NCBI RefSeq assembly: GCF_028502605.1
Contig: NC_079233.1
Span: 1,860,001 to 1,924,000 of the forward strand
DNA from: Trichoderma breve
Taxonomy: Eukaryota; Ascomycota; Sordariomycetes; Hypocreales; Hypocreaceae
Length of the DNA: 64,000 nucleotides
Direction of reading: 5' to 3'
The first letter of the stretch is position 1; every line of letters starts with the position of its first letter. Position numbers and translations under genes: made by a program. The notes under the pieces were generated by a model. The model had not been told where the DNA came from, did not search any database, and was given only the letters and a program-made list of their open reading frames with translations. This document shows positions 21,664-31,236 of the stretch, one piece after another.

Positions 21664-23803
21664 GCTTGCGGTTTTGCCTTTGCCTTTGCTTTCTCTGGGC
21701 CGCGCTGGGCCGGATTTGCTGGCTGTCGTGAGGCTGCCGCAGACGAGCCTCGTCTCGTGGCGATTGCCCGCAATGCGCACCGGTGCGGCGTATCGACACG
21801 ATGCGATGCTATCGACGGCCTTTTGCAAGTGCCCTGGGCCGGACGGGATCCTGGTGGAGGGTGAGACACGTGTGAATGGCTATAAAGGGTGGTTGATATC
21901 GGCTCAAAGCGACGCGATGCGACAGGCGGCTTTCCGGACGGTCCAGGGGGGTCAATTGACGGCAGCGCCTGTAACAGCAACCACCTCGTACTGTACTGGA
22001 TGGTATGGTCGGGCTGCAGGGAACACGAATTGGCGCGGATTGAGGATGCGGACCGGAAGGGATGTGAGATGGGAGATGGGAAAAAGAGAGATGGAAAGAC
22101 GGTGACTAGGCTGGGTATTAGAAGGAAAAGGACAGGCCGATGGAAAAGGAAAAGTATAAAGACAAGGAGAAAAAAAAGTGCGATGCGTTTGCTGCTCGCG
22201 GCAGGTGGAGGAGGGTTGAACAAAGTGCAATTGTCATGCCCTAATAAAGGAATAGTCGCCGTTCCCGAGACAGACCGCTGGACCGGGACTTTGAGCAACG
22301 ACGAGGCAAAGAGATGGAGGGTGGCCGAGGCTGCGCAGTGGTTGAGGCTCTTGAGTCGGTGGCCGCTTGCTTTCGCTTTTCTGTTTGCTTGTGGCCCGCC
22401 AGATGCATCCGCTTCAAATACGAAGGCAAGTTTCTGTCTGTCGCCAATTGCCGTGCGTACAATGTAGGAGCTGTACTGTGCTTGTAATTGTACGGGCAAT
22501 CTAGGAACTCAACGATATTCTATTTTGGTAATGCAAACAAAACTAAGCCTACAACTTCTAATACGGTACCAGCCTGTACATAAACTCTCTCCTTTTCTCT
22601 CCGTTCCCAGCTTTTTTTCCCTCTCGTCCTTTTTTTTTCTGGGTCCGGACACTGGAATGCCCGCCAAAGAGACAATGTCTTAGCTCTAATTAACCACCTT
22701 ATTCATCAGCATAACTTGCGTCATACTTGTTGTCTCTGCTCCATCCCGGATTCCTCTGTGCTTCCTTGGCGTTCCACGCTGCGCTTGGGCCGCATCAGGT
22801 AGTGCAGTGTACGACTATCTAATCTCGCTCCCCCAGGAATGGCGAATCCAGCTCCATTGAATGGTTCCGTGTCTCGAATGTGGCGCACCGGTGAAGGAGC
22901 TCTTGCACATCACTTTAGATGTATGAACGAACGAGGCTCGCTAATAAATTGCGCTCGGACAATTACAAACAAGTACACACACACGTGTTGGACAAAGAGA
23001 TCCGACTTTACCGTACTGTTACCTTATACCCCCATGGGCAATTAGAAGCCCTGTTCGAGATGAGGGATTCTCGACAGGATACGATGTAGCTGCTGCCTAG
23101 AATTGCCCAAGCTGTCCACGTCGTTGCCCAATATCCTCGAGATGCTCAAACCCGGCTCCCATGCCATAGACACATCAGCTATTCTCCCCGCATAACCCTT
23201 GTTCACCACGTAGCGATGACGTTGGGCTGTCTGAAACGTTTCATTGTCATGCTCCCCTTTCCTGCTAGCGCAGGGAGACGCCGCTGCTTAATGTATTTGG
23301 CGATGGTACGGAGTGCTCGTACTGGAGAACAAAGGCCTATCAAGATAAATCGTGCTAATACGCGTATTCTGGATAGCAGCACCGATCCCGGAGTGGTGGA
23401 AATGTAAGCCACAAAAGCCATTGCTGCTCGATCACAGCAAAGCCAAGATGCACTTTAGGATTGAGTGCATTGTTATTATGCTAGAACCATCCATTTGATG
23501 CATTGAGATTGGTTCAACATCAACTTGCCGAGAAAAGGCACGGCAATGCGATGAGAATCGTGGATCTAAGATCTCCCAAGCTCAATTACCGCGATCATGA
23601 AGCATCACGTGACTATTGCGATTCGTCACAATCTCTGATAAGGACGGCCCCACAAATCTGTTGCAGGTAGAATGGCTATCACGCAGCCGGAGTTTGAGCT
23701 TTAGCCAACTTTTTGAACTTCCAAAGGTGTCGCGACACCCCAAGTAAACATCCTTTTATCCAGCTACAAATCTCAGTGCAACTCATAGTCAAAGGACCCA
23801 ACA
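21664..23803. other. Long intergenic region upstream of TCO89 and the SPF30-like gene
   Basis: About 2.1 kb between two divergent genes. On the plus strand it holds CT-rich tracts at about 22584-22650, and on the TCO89 side an A/G-rich stretch around 22065-22180. No supported gene. TCO89 probably has a long 5' leader, since the nearest sequence is rich in short out-of-frame ORFs. Confidence 0.45.
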
Positions 23804-24774
23804 ATGTCTTCCATCGCAGAGATCCAAGCAGAGCGACAAACGTACCAGGAACAAGTATGAACGAAGCCTCTATGCCTCCCTGTTGATGGTTTCCAAGGCC
23901 CGCTGCTAACCCAAATCTAGCTGGACCTTGTTCTTGGCCAGATCCGCGATGATCCCGACAACGTTGAGCTCAAGGCTCTCCACAGCGAGCTGAAAGAATT
24001 CGTGGATCTTCTCGACGAAAATATCGCCGAGTTGAAAGCGAAGCAGGCTCCCAAACCCGAAGTAAAACCAGCCGCGCCACCTCCTGAGCCAGCCAAGTGG
24101 TCGAAAGAGAACCACCCAGCTTTCAAGAAGGCAGCACCGCCGGTCGAGGAAAAGGAAGAGGCCCCTGTGAACTATCAAGTAAATGATACCGTTCTGGCAA
24201 AGTGGATTTCAGGCGACAAGGCCTTTTATCCAGCGCGCATCACGTCCATCACTGGATCATCCACCGATCCCATCTACATTGTCAAATTCAAGACCTACGA
24301 CACTACGGACACTCTCAGGTCAAGAGATATTCGCCCAATATCCAACAAGCGAAAGGCCGATGCTCCCCCGTCGGCATCTGCCACCCCAGTGGCCACAGCG
24401 CCAGCTCCTGGCGTCGTCAGCTCGGCTGGCGCTACCATGTACCCAGAAGCGCAGAAGGAGTCGGAAGCAGAGAAGGATGCTGCCAAGGCACCCAAGCCCA
24501 AGAAGATCAAAGCCAATAAGGAATTAGAAGCTGGCAAGTCAAAATGGCAAGATTTTAATGCCAAATCAAAGTTTGGCAAATCTAACAAGAAGGACTCCAT
24601 GTTTCGCACACCCGAGGGAATCCACGGACGAGGTAAGTCTCTAAATCCCACCTCTTCATATGAAATCTCGCTAATTGCTCTCCATCAGTTGGCTTCACTG
24701 GCTCTGGCAAAGCAATGAGAAAGGACCCTACCCGTAGTCGTCATGTCTACCAGGTTAATGAAGAGCTCGATTAA
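23804..24774 (+). CDS. SPF30/SMNDC1-like Tudor-domain splicing factor
   Basis: Predicted 282 aa on exons 23804-23854, 23921-24632 and 24689-24774. The N-terminal helix (SIAEIQAERQTYQEQLDLVLGQI, followed by ELKALHSELKEFVDLLDENI) matches the coiled start of the SMNDC1 family. A Tudor domain covers about residues 104-160 (VNDTVLAKWISGDKAFYPARI, then SSTDPIYIVKFKTYDTTDTL). A lysine-rich linker follows, then the conserved C-terminal block SKFGKSNKKDSMFRTPEGIHGRVGFTGSGKAM. That block is completed only by exon 3, which confirms the splice. SPF30 binds symmetrically dimethylated arginine on Sm proteins and aids assembly of the U4/U6.U5 tri-snRNP into the spliceosome. Confidence 0.92.
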
Positions 24775-25171
24775 ATGCTTTGCCTAGAAGAGCCAGTGCA
24801 GGAGGGTTTGGGCCAATGAGGAAGATCTCAAAGAGGTTTCAGAGGCGTTATGGAGTTAGGAAATTATTGTTGATACTGCGGTAATTTGCCTTGCAATATG
24901 TTGTGGCAGAGGCTAACCGTTGAGCATTTCGCTTTTTTTACACCAGAACATTGACATCGCGGTTCACGAGAAGCATTAGGTTATGGGAATATTGATTGCA
25001 GTTTGACAGCTTTGGCAAATCACCAGATGTTTCATCCAAGAACAGGCCCCCCTTTGGGATCAGCAATGGATTGCTAAGTTACGATGGCAGGTTCAACGAC
25101 CACGTTTCATCAGACGATGTTGAAACCCCCGAATATGCCGTCTAGATTTGTTACCGTGTCGAGAAAGAAAG
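24775..25171. other. Convergent intergenic region
   Basis: About 400 bp between the 3' ends of the SPF30-like gene and IND1. I see nothing beyond probable 3' untranslated sequence. Confidence 0.4.
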
Positions 25172-26310
25172 TTAGTGATTATGGCTCCCAACCTCCTTCA
25201 GGTCAATCTTGGGGCAAATAGCTCTAGCTATATCTAGGAAGGCTGATGCTCGTTCGCTGGATGGTTCAGAGACGACTGTCGGCTTCCCCCTTTCCCCGTC
25301 ATCGCCAATGTTGGGATGAAGAGGAATGTCTCTTAGAAAGTCAATCCCATGCTCTTGACACAGCTTCTCAACCTTCTTGTTCGATCCAAAAACATGAGTA
25401 TCCTGATGGCAGTGTGGGCAATTAAACAGAGACATGTTTTGGACCACGCCGAGGATATTGACGCCAACTGTTTTAAACATGTTTATGCCCTTGACTGCGT
25501 CCTTTGTTGCCAAAGTATGTGGTGTAGTGATGATGACGGATCCTGTGCTAATCAGTATATGAGACGAAAAGAGCAATAGTGCTTGATATGATCAGGAAAC
25601 AGCTGCCTACCATCCAAGATGATTTGCTGAGTAATAGTCAACTGCGTATCTCCTGTGCCGGGAGGCAGATCCAAAACAAGGATATCCAAGCCACCCCAGT
25701 CTACTTCGTGAAGAAGCTGCTGAATTGCCTTCATAACCATTGGCCCTCTCCACACGACGGGGGCACTCTCTCCCACTAGATAGCCCATCGACATTGTCTT
25801 GACGCCATAATTTGTCAAGGGTACTAGTTGATTGTCTTGGAATGTGTTAGTAAAAAGAGCATGCAGGCAATGATAGCCTTCTTACTGTTGGATAGCCTGG
25901 GCTCCCCTGATAGATCGAACAAAGTAGGAATGGATGGGCCGAAAATATCTGTATCTAGTATTCCGGCGCGGTACCCTAGTCTAGCAAAGGCCAGTGATAG
26001 GTTTGCTATCTCACTTGTGAGCCCGTCACATAAATCTTTAACTGTATATTGCAATTTCGGCACATACCGGCGACGGTGCTTTTGCCAACACCACCTTTGG
26101 CGGAAGATACCGCAATGACCTTGTCTACTCCAGCAATCTTCCGCTTCTGCGGCCGTTTTGGCCAGCTTGGCGGAGTGCCTGATCGAGGAAGACCCTGAAA
26201 TTTCGTTAACTCGGGCCCGTTTTGCTGAACAATACTGACTAACTGACCAAAGGATTTTCATGTTGAAGAGCTCTTACAGCTCGAAAGAGAAGTGAGGGCG
26301 AGGAGCGCAT
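25172..26310 (-). CDS. IND1: Mitochondrial Fe-S P-loop NTPase Ind1/NUBPL (complex I assembly)
   Basis: Five exons, 26310-26248, 26194-26068, 26005-25886, 25835-25611 and 25542-25172, give 301 aa with consistent phases. The start [24 protein letters not shown] is a basic presequence running into the conserved HENPLGLPR block. The deviant Walker A motif [11 protein letters not shown] ends at residue 61 (KGGVGKST at 54-61). Other Mrp/Nbp35 blocks follow: [49 protein letters not shown] and the Fe-S-binding CPHC at 220-223. Ind1 delivers Fe-S clusters to respiratory complex I, so its presence suggests the organism has complex I. Intron 3 has a perfect branch sequence (TACTAAC) and two in-frame acceptors 12 nt apart; I chose the upstream one because it restores NNQLVPL. 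Confidence 0.92.
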
Positions 26311-26686
26311 TGTCGAAATTTACTGAAGAAACTTGAGAATAATTCATGAAAACGCAAGAGGCAAGCTGTAGGAAGTTTCAATTGACAAAAGTCATTGTAT
26401 CGCTGCAAACACCGTTGACGGCCTGTCTGCACTCCCCAATCAAAGTGAGCAAGATGTTAACTCATCTAAGAGTTGATGTGATGCTATCGGCACTATTACT
26501 TCAAAAGACCCACTTATCAGCAACGCTGGTGCTTTTTCGGGTCTGGCTACAAAGACAGTGCAAGCTAATATTTTGCCGCCACCCACCGCCTAAAAGTTTA
26601 GAACTTGCAGATGCCCGTTGATAGCAGAAAAATTCCCAGCGTGGGGCGTCAACACTCGTTGTTAAACCAGCCAAACCACATCCAAA
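26311..26686. promoter_or_regulatory. Divergent promoter, IND1 / BFR2
   Basis: 376 bp between opposing start codons, containing both promoters. No recognised element is visible. The interval separates a mitochondrial gene from a nucleolar gene. Confidence 0.5.
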
Positions 26687-28402
26687 ATGGCCAAAGCAAA
26701 AGGACGCGCAAAGGATTTCCAAGACCCGGACGAGGAATTGGCCAAAGGTATTGTGAAAAGAGATTTATTTTTTCAACATAGCGTTAAATACTAATGAAGG
26801 GCCTTAGATTACGATCCTGAAGCCAATGGAAACAGCGACAATGACAACGGAAGTGGCTTGAGCGAAGATGAGCGCGCTGGCACTGAGCACTACGTGACAG
26901 TCGGCCGTGGTAAGCTTCGAGAGAAGGAAGGAATTTCTCTAGGCCGTCAATACCGAGGATCCCGAGTTTCGCGCCAGGCTTTAGAAGAGGAGGACGATGA
27001 CGAAGATGAGGAGGAAGACGACGACGATGATGATGATGATGAAGAGGCCGAATTTGATGATCCGGAGGCGGCCGACTTAGTTGCTGATACCGCAGAAGCC
27101 AGCGACTCCGAAATCAGTAGCGACAATGCTCTGGCGGAATCTGATGATGAACGATTGAACGCATTCGTATTCCGGGGCAGCTCAAAGCCTAAGCAGCCCA
27201 AGAGCAAGCGAGCCTCTGCGGCGGACTTTATGTCTGCTTCTGAAGAAGAAGATGATGAGGACGAGGATGAAGACATGGATGATGGCCTTGATGCCTTGTT
27301 GAATGGCAATGGAACTTCCGATGAAGACGACGAGGAGGAGGAGGAGGATGAAGAAGAGGAAGAGGATGATGATGATGAAAATGAGGATGAGGAAGACGAT
27401 GAAGAAGATGAAGATGAAGATGAGGACGAGGACGAGGATGAAGAAGAAGAAGAATTAGCCAAGCGAAGCGCCAAACCTTCTCCGGCAACTCCTTCATCAA
27501 ACCAGACCGAAGTCCAGAAAGGAATGGCTATTCAGCAGCAGAGGAAAATCTACGACGGGCTACTCAACATGCGTATCCGACTCCAAAAGGCAATCGTCGC
27601 GGCGAATACGTTCCCCACCCTAGATTCTGATTCGAGCTCAGAGACGGAGGCTTACGAAGCTGCTGAGGAAGCTGCTATCAAATTGCTAAACACTATCAGC
27701 GACCTTCGAGAAAACTTGGCCCCTCCCACAGCCACTGGCAGCAAACGCAAGCGAATTGAGATTGATCTCTCTAACGAGCAAATCTGGAAGCGGATTCAGG
27801 AGGACGATCAGAGAGCCACCAGATTCCGAGAGGACAGACTGGATAAATGGTCTCGCAAGGTGCAAAGCGTAAATGTGACCGCGCCAGCAAACAGACTTGG
27901 TGCAAAGCCCAAGACTCTCATCAGTGCCCTGCAAGACCAACTCGCCAATCCCGATGAGCGGCTTGTCAAACGCACTCGAGTCCCTCGATCTTGTGCACCA
28001 GTTCAGGCCTCCAAGAAGATCACCGAGAGCGAGGACATTTATGACGATGCCGACTTTTACCAGCTGCTTCTGAAGGAACTTGTGGATCAACGCACAGTAG
28101 AGTCCGCTGCAGAGCAGTCCAGCGCGGTGGCCTCGGTGATGCTTACCGCCAACAAAGAGGCCAAGTCCCGAAAAGTGGTGGACCGAAAGGCCAGCAAAGG
28201 ACGAAAGATGCGATTCACAGTGCACGAGAAGCTACAGAACTTTATGGCGTCTGAAGACAGGAGAACTTGGGAACAGGAGGCCATTGATCGCTTCTTTGGA
28301 ACTCTGTTTGGCCAGAAGATGGAGCTTAATGAGGAGGAGAGCGAGGACGAGGAGATGGAGGCTCTGTATAAAGAGGACACCGGATTACGGCTGTTCAAAT
28401 AA
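26687..28402 (+). CDS. BFR2: BFR2/AATF (Traube) ribosome biogenesis protein
   Basis: Predicted 551 aa on exons 26687-26747 and 26808-28402. The N-terminus (DFQDPDEELAKDYDPEA) and HYVTVGRGKLREKE followed by SLGRQYRGSRVSR match the AATF/Bfr2 family start. An unusually long, almost purely Asp/Glu region lies at about residues 75-215. It is followed by the AATF domain (VQKGMAIQQQRKIYDGLLNM, RIRLQKAI). The C-terminal TRAUB domain includes DIYDDADFYQLLLKELVDQR and DRKASKGRKMRFTVHEKLQN, ending with FFGTLFGQK. Bfr2 is part of the small-subunit processome and is needed for early 18S rRNA processing in the nucleolus. The acidic tract gives long poly-Ser and poly-His shadow frames on the other strand. 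Confidence 0.95.
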
Positions 28403-29041
28403 GTTTAGGGGCATTTTCTTATATACTGGCATTGATAGATGGCTGGAAGAGGAACCAGCGGGTTGGACATGATACATTGTGTTAATAAAACCCATTTCAC
28501 ATTATTATCTTTTGTTAATGATGTTTGATGTTTATTTGATTCTGTGAGCTATATTTTCTTATGCATTGTATTTCATACTTTCCTTTCAATTATGATATCC
28601 TCTAAGTCTTGGACTAGACGCTCCAGCTTTACGGAACAATGCAGACAGTGGGAGCGCCGGAATCATCCATCCACCTTCCCACCGACGCACCGTATTTGTA
28701 AGTTCATGATTCCAAATCCTCCAAGATAATCAATTATTACCAACATCGATAAGAAGATGAAAGCAATATCATTCTTCTGCACGGAAGTTGAGCGTAGGAA
28801 CGCAATCATTTCCGAATCCGAATCCGCGTCGGAACTGCTGCCGGGCGCGGGCGGGTTTTCTCGGCTCTTCCCCACAAACGCGGAAGTGCCCCGTTGCATC
28901 CCGCCTTTCATATGCCGATTGAAAACAAATCGCAGGAGCTCAAAGCTTGAAGCTGTTTTTTTACTTTTTTCTTCTGTTGGTTGTTTTTCTTTCTCATTTC
29001 TCCTTTGATCAAAGCAGATTGAATAGCAGATTAGAATCAAG
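28403..29041. other. Intergenic, BFR2 to fumarylacetoacetase
   Basis: About 640 bp comprising the BFR2 3' flank and the fumarylacetoacetase promoter. A T/C-rich stretch sits at about 28948-29010, just before the start, as is common for fungal leaders. No gene is supported. Confidence 0.4.
28484..28489 (+). promoter_or_regulatory. AATAAA polyadenylation-type signal after BFR2
   Basis: The hexamer AATAAA lies about 80 nt after the BFR2 stop, a plausible 3' end signal. Fungal signals are loose, so this is only suggestive. Confidence 0.35.
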
Positions 29042-30399
29042 ATGGCTTCACAAACTTCTTGGGTCCCGCTGGACAAAAACGGCGACTTTTCAATCCACAA
29101 CTTGCCCTTTGGCATCTTTTCTGAGGGCGGCTCGCAGCCCCGCGCCGCCTCACGAATTGGCGATTTCGTCATTGACCTCAAGGCACTCGCCGGCGATGAG
29201 CAGGCGAAGCAACAGCTGAGCTCGCTCCGTGACCTGGAGGGAGTTTTCGGACAGACATCTCTAAACGCCTTTGCTGAGCGTGGACGCGCAGTTCATCGTG
29301 CTGTGAGAGGCGATCTCCAGCGCATTCTAAGTCAATCCACAGATGTGCCGGCGATTCTCAAGGACAATGAGTCGCTCAAGCAAAAGGTCCTGATCCCGGT
29401 CGAGAAAGTCAAGATGCACTTGCCGATGCAGATTGGAGACTACACTGACTTCTACGCCGGCTACCATCACGCCTACAAAGTTGGTGTCCTGTTCAGAGGC
29501 CCGGACAATGCCCTGCAGCCAAACTACACACACCTACCTGTGGGATACCACGGCCGCTCATCCAGCATCGTCGTGTCTGGAACTCCCATCCGCAGACCCC
29601 GTGGCCAGATCCTGCCCAACCCAGCGGCAAACCCCAAAGAGCCGACAACAGTTCCCTGCCGTCGATTGGATTTTGAGCTGGAACTTGGTTGCTTCATCTG
29701 CAAGCCCAATGAGATGGGCGAGTCAATCGACATCAACAAGGCCGAGGAGTACATTTTCGGCTTCGTCCTGCTCAATGATTGGAGCGCTCGCGACATCCAG
29801 GCGTGGGAATATGTGCCCCTCGGACCGTTCAACGGAAAGAACTTTGGCTCAACTATCAGCCCTTGGGTTGTTGTCGCGGATGCGCTGGAGCCCTTCCGAG
29901 CTCAGCCGCTGCCGAATGATACCCCTGTTCAGGATTATCTCAAGGAGTCACAGAAGGAGAGCGTGTTTGACATTCAGCTTGAAGTCGGCCTTACAAGTGA
30001 GCGATTCCCCCCTCTCAGTCACATTCGTCGGCAAGTACTAACATGATGCGCGTCACAGCTGCGGATGGCGACCATGTCGACCTGTCCAAGACAAGCGGCC
30101 GAAATCTGCTCTGGTCCTTCCCGCAGATGATAACTCACCATACCGTTGGCGGATGTCCTCTCAGGGCCGGAGATTTGTTGGGCTCGGGAACCATTAGCGG
30201 CACAGAGCCTCGGGAACGTGGCAGCTTGCTCGAAATGACCGAGGGTGGCAAGGTCGATGTTCAGCTTGAAAAGGGCGGGGTACGTCGCTTCATCCAAGAT
30301 GGTGACAGCCTGAACATGCGAGGATACTGCGAGAAGAACGGAGTGCGGATCGGGTTTGGCGATTGTGAGGGCACGATTCTGCCTGCTCACGGGGCGTAA
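29042..30399 (+). CDS. fahA: Fumarylacetoacetase
   Basis: Predicted 431 aa on exons 29042-29996 and 30059-30399 (donor GTGAGC, acceptor CGTCACAG). The enzyme hydrolyses fumarylacetoacetate to fumarate and acetoacetate, the last step of Phe/Tyr catabolism. Visible family blocks are the small N-terminal domain (NLPFGIFSEG, RIGDFVIDL), DYTDFYAGYHHAYKVG (metal Asp and catalytic His), LPVGYHGRSSSIVVSGT, RLDFELELGCFI (metal Glu pair), FGFVLLNDWSARDIQAWEY, FNGKNFGSTISPWVV and, in exon 2, LLWSFPQMITHHTVGGC and GDLLGSGTISG. Length fits the family. In many ascomycetes this gene is clustered with homogentisate dioxygenase and maleylacetoacetate isomerase; neither is next to it here. Confidence 0.97.
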
Positions 30400-31236
30400 A
30401 GTGTGGGAGGGGACAACGGCATAATGAGAAATGTAACCAAAATATCCATTAGATGAAATCAAAAACAGAAGCCAAGAGCTCTTTGGTGACCAAGCCTCCT
30501 CTTGTCTGAGAGTCGTCTCCGCTAGCTGCCTGCGTGGACGGGCATGATGCACGTTGCTGGCGGATTTCATCAAGAGCCGCTTGATAGGAATTAGGAAGAA
30601 AGCTTTGTCATTTGGATAACGTTACCCGTATCCCGTCCTTCATCGCCAAATTCCGTGCTCCGCGGGCCCCACGCCTGCAACCCAATCAACCAACCCATAT
30701 TACGGAATATTGAGCCGGACCAGAAGCGCGCCGTGGGGAACCGGGAATTCCACATGGCTTGGGAACGCCCGCGCTTTGCCTCGCTTTGCCTTGCGTCGCC
30801 ATTTGGCGCCCTGCCATGCCTCGAGTGTGCCTCGTTCTGCTTCGTACATGCCTGTCGAGGCTGATCAAGGAGTCCAAGTTGCTTGTTACAGGACCTGTCA
30901 GTTCAGTTGCATCGACCTCGGCTCCGGCTCGTCTCCACCACGCGACGAGATTGATTGCCCGTAAGCGGCTCAGCTTCCTAGAGGGCGGAACAGACGTCGC
31001 CTGCAACCCGTACTTCAGCTCTGCCGGCCGTTATCTTGAGTGCGGGAAGCAAGAAGCACGAAGAGCATCGATTCGATCCCATCTTTCCCCTCGGGTGCCG
31101 GGCGCTGAGAGGTCACGTGTGGCGCGGCTTTATGCTTGGTGCAGGAGCGTGCCACAAAGTCCGAACGGCCTCTCTATACCTTTTTTTTTCTACTCCCCTT
31201 GTGGCTCCTCACATGAAGTGAAGGGAAAAGGGCGAC
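30400..31236. other. Intergenic, fumarylacetoacetase to Zn2Cys6 factor
   Basis: About 840 bp, GC-rich at 30650-31150, ending in a T/C-rich leader (T-run near 31181-31190) before the regulator's start. ORFs here are not supported. Confidence 0.4.

Noticed and set aside
21411..22499. 362-aa minus-strand ORF upstream of and overlapping TCO89
   Set aside because: It overlaps the conserved TCO89 N-terminus in another frame, begins in the intergenic leader and shows low-complexity Pro/Ser/Leu text without motifs.
26947..27474. 175-aa poly-Ser ORF on the minus strand
   Set aside because: It is the exact antisense of the Asp/Glu tract in BFR2; GAT/GAA codons read backwards as Ser-type codons.
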